Of a stretch of DNA of 64,000 nt, positions 7,321 to 13,503 are shown piece by piece. The notes under the pieces are model-generated. The model saw only the letters and a program-made list of their open reading frames with translations. It did not search any database and was not told the DNA's origin. The translations under genes and the position numbers were made by a program. Within the stretch, counting starts at the first letter, position 1; each line of letters opens with the position of its first letter. The stretch spans positions 1-64,000 of the forward strand of contig NZ_BONC01000009.1 of assembly GCF_016862515.1 (NCBI RefSeq), in the 5' to 3' direction. Origin of the DNA: Asanoa iriomotensis (GTDB taxonomy: Bacteria > Actinomycetota > Actinomycetes > Mycobacteriales > Micromonosporaceae).

Positions 7321-8406
7321 ATGCGACCAACCCCGCGGATAGCGATGATCTCGGCCAGCATCGGCGCCGGGCACGACCAGGCCGCCGACCAGCTGACGAC
7401 CGCCCTGGTCGCCCGCGGCTGCGCCGTGACCCGGCACGACTTCCTCGATCTGCTGCCGGCCCGGGCCGGCCACGGGCTCGCCCAGCTCTACGCGGCCCAG
7501 CTGCGCACGGCACCGGGCAGCTGGGGCGCCCTCGTCGGGACCCTGCGCCGGCCGTCGCTGGCCCGGGTGACCGGCAACGCCGTCGCCCGGGCGGCGGCCC
7601 CGGGACTCCTGCGGGCCCTGACCGGAGACGAGGACCTGGTCGTGTCCACGTTCCCGTTCGCCAGCCAGGCGCTCGGGCAGCTCCGGGCGGCCGGCCGGTT
7701 GGCGTCGCCCGTGGTCACGTTTCTCTGTGACCCGTCGGTGCATCCGCTCTGGGTGTCCGCCGGCGTCGAGACGCATATGGCGGTGGACACCGTCGCCGCG
7801 GCGCAGGCCCATCGCCTGGGCGCGCGCGGGATCGTGGTCTGCGCACCCGCCGTCGGAGCCGGCTTCCGTCCGGGGACCGAGGCCGAGAAGCGCGCGGCCC
7901 GCGCGCGCTGGGGTCTGCCGGACGGGCCGATCGCGTTGGTCGTAGGCGGATCCTGGGGCGCCGGAGCGCTGGCACAGACCGCGCGGGACATCGCCGCGAC
8001 CGGTCTGGCCACACCGGTGACCGTCTGCGGCCGCAACACGCGGTTGCACCGGAGGCTCGTCGCCGACGGGCCGGGCATCACCCTCGGCTGGGTCGGGGAC
8101 ATGGCCGAGCTGCTGCGGGCCGCGGACGTGGTGGTGCACAACGCCGGCGGGATGACCTGCTGGGAGGCGATCGCCGCGGGTGTGCCCCTGCTCGCCTACC
8201 GGGCTCTGCCGGGCCACGGCACCGCCAACGCCGCCGCGCTCGAACAAGCCGGCCTGTCCGCCTGGTGCCGCGACCGCGCCGACCTGCGCGCGGCCCTGCG
8301 CGACCCGCGACCGTTTCCGCCGCAGCCGGTGACGGCTCCCCGCCCGGCCGACGCGCTCACCCGGTTGCTGGGCGCGCCCGCCGCCGACCTGGCTCCCGCG
8401 GCGTGA
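7321..8406 (+). CDS. MurG/MGDG-synthase-like glycosyltransferase
   Basis: A 361-residue GT-B fold glycosyltransferase. The N-terminus, ISASIGAGHDQAADQL (about residues 10-25), matches the lipid-acceptor loop of MGDG synthase-type enzymes. The C-terminal half holds the nucleotide-sugar motif of the MurG/MGDG group: VVGGSWGAG, then ADVVVHNAGGMTCWEAIAAGVPLL (split here by position about 264-287). Such enzymes add a hexose or GlcNAc to a lipid. The downstream NodB-type deacetylase overlaps its stop codon by four bases, so an N-acetylated sugar product that is later deacetylated is an attractive inference. It is cytoplasmic or membrane-peripheral. The ATG at 7321 follows a long untranslated stretch containing the inverted repeat. 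Confidence 0.85.
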   Translation: MRPTPRIAMISASIGAGHDQAADQLTTALVARGCAVTRHDFLDLLPARAGHGLAQLYAAQLRTAPGSWGALVGTLRRPSLARVTGNAVARAAAPGLLRALTGDEDLVVSTFPFASQALGQLRAAGRLASPVVTFLCDPSVHPLWVSAGVETHMAVDTVAAAQAHRLGARGIVVCAPAVGAGFRPGTEAEKRAARARWGLPDGPIALVVGGSWGAGALAQTARDIAATGLATPVTVCGRNTRLHRRLVADGPGITLGWVGDMAELLRAADVVVHNAGGMTCWEAIAAGVPLLAYRALPGHGTANAAALEQAGLSAWCRDRADLRAALRDPRPFPPQPVTAPRPADALTRLLGAPAADLAPAA

Positions 8407-9101
8407 ACAGGTCCTGGCGGGCGGCGCTCGCCATCGGCGCGGCCGCCGTCACACCGGCGCTCGCGCCCTCGTTGCGGGTGGTCGCCCCGGCGCTGGCCGG
8501 AGTCGGAGACCCGCGACACGTCGCCCTCACCTTCGACGACGGGCCCCATCCGGCGTCGACACCGGCATTCCTCGACGCTCTCGGCCGGCTTCGCGTACGC
8601 GCGACGTTCTTCCTCCTCGGCGAACAGGCCGCCGCCTACCCGGAGCTGGCCCGCCGGATCGTCGACGACGGCCACGAGGTCGCGCTGCACGGGCACAGCC
8701 ACCGCCTGCTGCCCACGCGGAGCCCGTCGGCCACGCGGGACGACCTGCGCCGCGGCTTCGTCAGCGTCGGCGACGCGACCGGGATCGCGGCGCGGTGGTA
8801 CCGGCCGCCCTACGGAGTGCTGACCGCGGCCGCCCGAACGGCGGCGACCCGACTCGGGATGCGGTGCGTCCTCTGGACGGACTGGGGTCGCGACTGGACC
8901 ACCCGCGCCACACCGCGGACCGTCTGCGACACCGTCACCCGGCGGCTTTCCGGCGGCGCCACGATCCTGCTGCACGACAGCGACACCCAGTCGGCACCCG
9001 GCTCCTGGCGCGCCACCCTCGACGCGCTGGTCCCGCTGGTGACGACCTGCCACCAGCGCGGCTGGACGGTCGGCCCGTTGGCCGAGCACCAGATGCGGTG
9101 A
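8403..9101 (+). CDS. NodB-type polysaccharide deacetylase
   Basis: A 232-residue carbohydrate esterase family 4 enzyme that removes N- or O-acetyl groups from sugars using a divalent metal. Motifs are in order: LTFDDGPHP (metal-binding Asp and catalytic base, about residues 42-50), HGHSHR (metal-binding His pair, about 98-103), RPPYG (about 137-141), and LLHD near the C-terminus (about 195-198). A hydrophobic segment near the N-terminus could be a signal anchor. GTG at 8403 overlaps the glycosyltransferase stop (GTGA), so the two are translationally coupled. I infer that the pair makes a glucosamine-type glycolipid or wall sugar. Confidence 0.9.
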   Translation: MNRSWRAALAIGAAAVTPALAPSLRVVAPALAGVGDPRHVALTFDDGPHPASTPAFLDALGRLRVRATFFLLGEQAAAYPELARRIVDDGHEVALHGHSHRLLPTRSPSATRDDLRRGFVSVGDATGIAARWYRPPYGVLTAAARTAATRLGMRCVLWTDWGRDWTTRATPRTVCDTVTRRLSGGATILLHDSDTQSAPGSWRATLDALVPLVTTCHQRGWTVGPLAEHQMR

Positions 9102-9104
9102 CCG

Positions 9105-9314
9105 CTATCGCCGGCGGACGTCGACGACAAGTGCGACGGCGAACGACACCGCGATCAAGGCGCCGGTCAGCGCGACGGCGTAGCCGGGCAACACGTCGGT
9201 CCCGATCAGCGTGAGGCCGATCGCCAGGGAGAGCAGCGCGGCGACTGCGATCTTCCAGTCGTCGCCGACGATGAAGTCGTAGCCGAAGCGGTAGACACCG
9301 CGCACCAGGTTCAT
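9105..9314 (-). CDS. Small two-helix membrane protein
   Basis: A 69-residue protein with an N-terminal aromatic stretch (VYRFGYDFIVGDDW) and two hydrophobic helices (about 23-38 and 43-65) ending in a basic VDVRRR tail. Its ATG overlaps the stop of the upstream membrane-protein gene (ATGA), indicating translational coupling and probably a shared complex. I know of no assigned function. It converges on the deacetylase gene with three bases between stop codons. Confidence 0.75.
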   Translation of the reverse strand: MNLVRGVYRFGYDFIVGDDWKIAVAALLSLAIGLTLIGTDVLPGYAVALTGALIAVSFAVALVVDVRRR

Positions 9315-10111
9315 GCCGGACTCCCCAAGCGGTCGAGGTTGGCGGCGACCGATTTGCGCCGCACGTGAGGCAGGAGGGCGACCAGCACCCGGGACCAGAT
9401 CAGCCAGCCGGCCAGGATCACCACGAGTGCCCAGTCGCCGCCGGGCCAGTGCAGGCTTGACCCGCCGTGGAACACGCCGAGCCCTTCGACGGCCCAGAAG
9501 GTGCCGTAGGTGGTGAGCAGCAGCCCGACGGCGTACTTGAGCGCGTTCTCGGGCACGGCCGACAGCGGGCGGGCCACGACCGCGCCGATCCCGGCGACGA
9601 TCAGGCCGGCGCAGACCGCGGCGGCCACGGCAACCGGCACGTCGCCGGCGTTGAGGCCGAAGGTGATCACGATGAACACCACCTCGACGCCTTCGAGGAA
9701 CATGCCCTTGAACGAGACGACGAAGCCGAACCAGTCGAGCCCGAAACGATTGCGATGGCCGGCGGCCTCGGCCGCGGCGGTCTGCGCGGCGAACGCGGAG
9801 TCCTCGTCGTGGCGTGCCATGAGGCCCGCGCTGCGCAGGATCGCCTTGCGCAACCACTGCAACCCGAAGATCAGCAGCAACGTGCCCACCACCAGTTGCA
9901 GAACCGTCCGCGGCAGCCACGTCGCCAGCGAATAGCCGACCACGGCGCTGAAGAGGACCAACGCGACGAGGGCCGCGCCGGCACCGGCCAGGGCCGAGCG
10001 CCGGCCACGCGTCAACGCCATCGCCAGCACGATGGTGGCCGCCTCGACGAACTCGACGAACGCCGCGGCGAAGGTGGCCGAGGCCAGACCCCAGACCGCG
10101 TGGTTGCCCAC
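9311..10111 (-). CDS. COG4280-like multi-pass membrane protein
   Basis: A 266-residue polytopic membrane protein with about seven hydrophobic segments. Two similar acidic motifs, FVEFVEAATIVLAM (about residues 18-31) and FLEGVEVVFIVITF (about 137-150), lie in membrane segments at the starts of two halves. That is the layout of internally duplicated cation transporters with paired Glu residues. A soluble, Ala-rich loop (about 95-125) separates the halves. The family, as far as I recognise it, is an uncharacterised one close to COG4280. A metal substrate is only an inference from the repeated glutamates. GTG start with a GGGAGG site upstream. It is coupled to the small downstream membrane protein. 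Confidence 0.7.
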   Translation of the reverse strand: MGNHAVWGLASATFAAAFVEFVEAATIVLAMALTRGRRSALAGAGAALVALVLFSAVVGYSLATWLPRTVLQLVVGTLLLIFGLQWLRKAILRSAGLMARHDEDSAFAAQTAAAEAAGHRNRFGLDWFGFVVSFKGMFLEGVEVVFIVITFGLNAGDVPVAVAAAVCAGLIVAGIGAVVARPLSAVPENALKYAVGLLLTTYGTFWAVEGLGVFHGGSSLHWPGGDWALVVILAGWLIWSRVLVALLPHVRRKSVAANLDRLGSPA

Positions 10112-10130
10112 TGTTCACCTCCCGGCTTAC

Positions 10131-10150
10131 ACCTACAAGTTATAGGAGGT
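10131..10150. promoter_or_regulatory. Possible operator upstream of the membrane-protein pair
   Basis: The 20-base stretch ACCTACAAGTTATAGGAGGT has complementary ends (ACCT/AGGT and CCTA/TAGG) and is AT-rich for this genome. It lies about 20-40 bases before the GTG at 10111, where a promoter is expected. A metal-responsive regulator would be plausible but is not shown. Confidence 0.3.
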
Positions 10151-10206
10151 CGCCTCGAAACGGTCAGCTGTGATTGCCCGGGAGCACGATCGGGTAACGC
10201 GGTGCG

Positions 10207-12552
10207 ATGTCCTTGAATCCGAGCGACGGGCCTGTGGCGGACCCCCAGAGCCGAGTCGCACCGGCCGAACCCTCCGCCGGGCGACCCGCCAAGGCACCGG
10301 GCAAGCGCTCGCGCCGCAAGACGTGGCTGCTCGGCGGCCTGGCGCTGCTGCTGGTCATGTGCGGCGCCGGCACCGCGATCGGCACCTACTACGTGGACAG
10401 CGTGCCCCCGCCCGACGAACTGGTGCTGCCCGAGTCGACGACGCTCTACTACGCCGACGGGAAGACGCCGATGGCGAAGCTGGGCACGGAGAACCGCACG
10501 ATCGTGCCGTACGACCAGATGAACGACGCCGTCAAGCAGGCCATCGTGGCGGCCGAGGACCGGACGTTCTGGACCAACGAGGGCATCGACTTCAAGGGTG
10601 TGCTGCGGGCCGCGTGGAACAACGTCACGGGCGGTGACCGGCAGGGCGCCTCGACGATCACCCAGCAGTACGCCCGGATCGCCGCCGATCTGCAAGGGGT
10701 CACCTACTCCCGCAAGCTGCGCGAAGCCGTCATGGCCTGGAAGCTGGCCGACAAGCACAGCAAGGAGGAGATCCTCGGCTTCTATCTCAACACCGTGCCG
10801 TTCGGTCGGGGCGCGTACGGCATCGAGGCGGCAGCACAGGCGTTCTTCGGCAAGACGGCCCGCAAGGACGCCTCCCGCGCGAACCAACTGACGCTCGCGG
10901 AGGCCGCGGTGCTGGCCGCGATGGTCAAGCAGCCGGAGGCGAACCCGGACGACCCCGAGGGGCAACCCGGCTACGACCCGACCCGCAACGACAAGGCTCG
11001 CCAGAACTCGATCGAGCGGTGGCGCTACATCCGCGACGGGATGGTCGCCCTGGGCTATCTCACCGCGGCCGAAGCCTCGAACCTCGCCTACCCCGACACG
11101 GTCCGTGACTACGACCCGCGGGCCGGTCAGTCCGGCCTCGGCGGGCCCACCGGGCTGGTCGTCAACCATGTGCTGAGCGAGTTGCGGGGCACCGAACCGT
11201 TCAAGGACAGACCATTCGACTATGTCCGCAACGGCGGCTTCCGGATCGTGACGACGGTCGACAAGCGGGCGCAGGACGCGGCCGAGGCGGCCGCGAACAT
11301 CCACGGCGAGAAGGCACCCGACGCGGTGCGGGGACAGCCCAAGAACTGGCAGTCGGCGCTGGTGGCCGTCGAACCGGGCAGCGGCCGGGTCCTCGCGTAC
11401 TACGGCGGCAACGACGGCTCCGGCGCCGACTACGCGGGGTGGTACATCGACGACGAGGGCAACGCGGCCGGTTTCGGTCAGCACCCGCCGGGCTCCTCCT
11501 TCAAGGTGTACGACCTGGCGGAGGCGCTGCGGCAGGACATCTCGCCGAAGCAGACGTTCGACTCCCCCGCGACCAAGGAGTTCCCGGCCAGCGGCCGCAC
11601 CCGCGACAGCGCGGCCGGGCCGATCCGCAACTCCGGCAGCGCGGACTGCCAGCCGGACTGCGCGCTCTGGGAGGCGACCGTCGCGTCGCTGAACACCACC
11701 TACTTCGCGCTCACCGAGCAGCTCGGGGTCGCGGCGGTCATCGACATGGCCCGCAAGGCCGGCGTCGAGTCGATGTGGGCCAACGAGAAGGACAAGCCCG
11801 AACCCGTCCGGGTCGACCTGCGCGAGACGTCGGGCAAGGACGCCGCACCCCGATTCTCCACCGAGGTCGGCATCGGCCAGTACGGCATCACGGTGCAGGA
11901 CCACGCCAACGGCATGGCCACGTTCGCGGCCGGCGGCAAGCGCGCGGAGGCGCACTTCGTCCGCTCGGTGTCCAAGGGGGACGAGGAGCTCTACAAGGAG
12001 CAGTTGAAGCAGACGGACGTGGGGCTCGACGAGGAGCAGTCCAAGCAGCTCAACTGGACGCTGCGCCGGGTCGCCGCGGCGAAGGTGCCGGACTGGGACG
12101 CGGCGGGCAAGACCGGCACCTGGCAGGCCGGCAAGAGCACCACGCAGAACCTGCACGCGTGGATGGTCGGCTACACCGGTGCGATGTCCGCGGCGGTGTG
12201 GCTGGGCACCACGGACGGCAAGCCGTTGCGCACCAAGGACGGCAGCTACGACGTGTTCGGCGCGAGCCATCCGGGAAAGATCTGGCAGCAGTTCATGACC
12301 GAGGCGGCCAAGGCGATGAAGCTCAACCCGGACGACTACCGGTTCGCGGAGCCCAAGTTCCCGCAGGAGACCCCGTCCGCCCCGCCCAGCGCGGCGACGA
12401 CAGCCCCGTCGCCGACCCGCACGCCCGAGCCGACGGACGCGCCGGAGCCGACCCCGTCGGTGGAGCCCACCCGCGAGCCGGAACCGACCAGGACGCCGCG
12501 GCCGACCGGGTCGCCGCGCCCGACCGCGCCGGTCACGCCGCCACCTAACTAG
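10207..12552 (+). CDS. Class A penicillin-binding protein (transglycosylase/transpeptidase)
   Basis: A 781-residue bifunctional peptidoglycan synthase. A cytoplasmic basic tail precedes one membrane anchor (about 40-62). The GT51 glycosyltransferase domain has its catalytic E117 in AAEDRTFW and the GASTITQQYAR motif. The transpeptidase domain has the active-site SSFK (S430 to K433), an SLN triad around residue 497, and KTGT at 635-638. All catalytic motifs are intact. After about residue 720 there is a long Pro/Thr/Glu-rich tail of repeated PEPT-like units, typical of actinobacterial PBPs and probably spanning the wall. It stands alone and converges on the next gene, overlapping it by eight bases at the stop codons. 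Confidence 0.95.
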   Translation: MSLNPSDGPVADPQSRVAPAEPSAGRPAKAPGKRSRRKTWLLGGLALLLVMCGAGTAIGTYYVDSVPPPDELVLPESTTLYYADGKTPMAKLGTENRTIVPYDQMNDAVKQAIVAAEDRTFWTNEGIDFKGVLRAAWNNVTGGDRQGASTITQQYARIAADLQGVTYSRKLREAVMAWKLADKHSKEEILGFYLNTVPFGRGAYGIEAAAQAFFGKTARKDASRANQLTLAEAAVLAAMVKQPEANPDDPEGQPGYDPTRNDKARQNSIERWRYIRDGMVALGYLTAAEASNLAYPDTVRDYDPRAGQSGLGGPTGLVVNHVLSELRGTEPFKDRPFDYVRNGGFRIVTTVDKRAQDAAEAAANIHGEKAPDAVRGQPKNWQSALVAVEPGSGRVLAYYGGNDGSGADYAGWYIDDEGNAAGFGQHPPGSSFKVYDLAEALRQDISPKQTFDSPATKEFPASGRTRDSAAGPIRNSGSADCQPDCALWEATVASLNTTYFALTEQLGVAAVIDMARKAGVESMWANEKDKPEPVRVDLRETSGKDAAPRFSTEVGIGQYGITVQDHANGMATFAAGGKRAEAHFVRSVSKGDEELYKEQLKQTDVGLDEEQSKQLNWTLRRVAAAKVPDWDAAGKTGTWQAGKSTTQNLHAWMVGYTGAMSAAVWLGTTDGKPLRTKDGSYDVFGASHPGKIWQQFMTEAAKAMKLNPDDYRFAEPKFPQETPSAPPSAATTAPSPTRTPEPTDAPEPTPSVEPTREPEPTRTPRPTGSPRPTAPVTPPPN

Positions 12553-12928
12553 CGGTTCCGCCCGGACGGAGCAGCACCACGCCGTCGACGACGATACGCG
12601 CCTGGGCGGCCGATGCCGCGCAGTCGGTCAGGACCTCGCGCTGCGGTGCCTCGCAACCGGTCGGGTACGGCGTGACGAGCCGGCCGAGCAGCGCCGCGGT
12701 GACGGCGTCCTGCAAGGCGCCGCCGCCCTCGTCGACCACCATGCCGGCCTGTGCGAGGTCGGCGAAGAGGCGCTCGATGTTGGCACTCTCGATCGGCAGC
12801 AGCCCGGGGTCGAGATGGTCGGCGACCGTGACGGATCCGGATCGCAACGCCCCCAACGCCGCGCGGACCGACCGGGCGACCGCCGGCGACTCGGCACTGA
12901 CGTCGATGACCGCCGGGTGCGTCGCCAC
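12545..12928 (-). CDS. Hypothetical protein, partner of the 31-residue peptide gene
   Basis: A 127-residue cytoplasmic protein with no certain family. The stretch from about residue 25 to 70 (ALRSGSVTVADHL, then IERLFADLAQAGMVVDEGG) reads like a small winged-helix unit. That type of unit occurs in the peptide-recognition part of enzymes modifying ribosomal peptides, but the resemblance is weak. Three Cys residues lie in the second half. It starts with GTG and has no clear ribosome binding site of its own. It follows the tiny peptide gene by 18 bases, so translation may depend on that gene. It overlaps the PBP stop codon tail-to-tail. Confidence 0.55.
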   Translation of the reverse strand: MATHPAVIDVSAESPAVARSVRAALGALRSGSVTVADHLDPGLLPIESANIERLFADLAQAGMVVDEGGGALQDAVTAALLGRLVTPYPTGCEAPQREVLTDCAASAAQARIVVDGVVLLRPGGTAS

Positions 12929-12946
12929 CGATGTGCGTACGACGAA

Positions 12947-13042
12947 CTACCAGGAGCCGCAGGTGGTGGAGGCGCCGGGGGCGACGGTGACGGTCAGCCC
13001 ACCGGATGCCGTCGTGGCAACCTGGCTGGTGAAGCTCAGCAT
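12947..13042 (-). CDS. Short 31-residue peptide, candidate RiPP precursor or leader peptide
   Basis: A short gene with an excellent AAGGGAG ribosome binding site six bases before its ATG. The peptide begins MLSFTSQVATTASGG, continues through a hydrophobic Val/Thr-rich middle, and ends TTCGSW. It is rich in Ser and Thr, has one Cys near the C-terminus, and has no charged residue at all. That composition fits a ribosomally made, modified peptide or a small hydrophobic signal. It lies just upstream of the 127-residue gene in the same direction. No modifying enzyme family is encoded nearby, so the assignment is open. Confidence 0.45.
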   Translation of the reverse strand: MLSFTSQVATTASGGLTVTVAPGASTTCGSW

Positions 13043-13503
13043 GGGGGTCTCCCTTCTGGACGGTGGTGAGACGGCACTGACGTGCGTCGATGGTGAGCGC
13101 GAGATCAGCAGGGCCCGTGCGCCGAATAAAGATCGAGCGGCGTCATCTTCCGCAACGTGCACCGCGTGGCCGTCGGGCGTTCACCGTCCGGTATGGATCA
13201 CCGGTCAAACCTGATCGCGCTCTCTCACAAAGGTCGACGGACCCGTACCGGGGCAATCCCGTTCACGGCAGGCACCGCCTCCGACCTGGTCATTGACAGC
13301 ACCGAGCACCCCCGTTCAGGATGGGCGCACTGGCAGCCGGGTCTCTACCAACGAATCGGCGTCGTTGGTCGGGAAGCGCCTTCTGTGTGCCCTCCAACCC
13401 GAGAGCGATCACCGGCCGGCCGAACAAGGACGGGGAGCCCCAACGCGTGAACCGCGTCCCCGGACTCAGGCCCTAACGGATCGCACAGAAAGGGCACACC
13501 CAG
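13043..13503 (+). promoter_or_regulatory. Long intergenic region with promoter and leader of the M14 peptidase gene
   Basis: A TTGACA box (13293-13298) and a CAGGAT box (13317-13322) are 18 bases apart and point at the peptidase gene. Transcription would start near 13330, giving an untranslated leader of about 170 bases. The leader holds a perfect hairpin ACCAACGA/TCGTTGGT (about 13347-13369) and a second GC-rich hairpin near 13430-13462. I could not match it to a known riboswitch. The left part (13043-13290) must also hold the promoter of the minus-strand peptide gene, but no clear boxes are visible. Confidence 0.45.

Noticed and set aside
12336-12536. Gly/Val repeat protein opposite the PBP tail
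   Set aside because: It is the antisense of a Pro/Thr/Glu repeat; low-complexity mirror, not a gene.
13320-13503. c-di-AMP (ydaO-type) riboswitch
   Set aside because: Secreted-hydrolase context suggested it, but the conserved core segments could not be aligned by eye.
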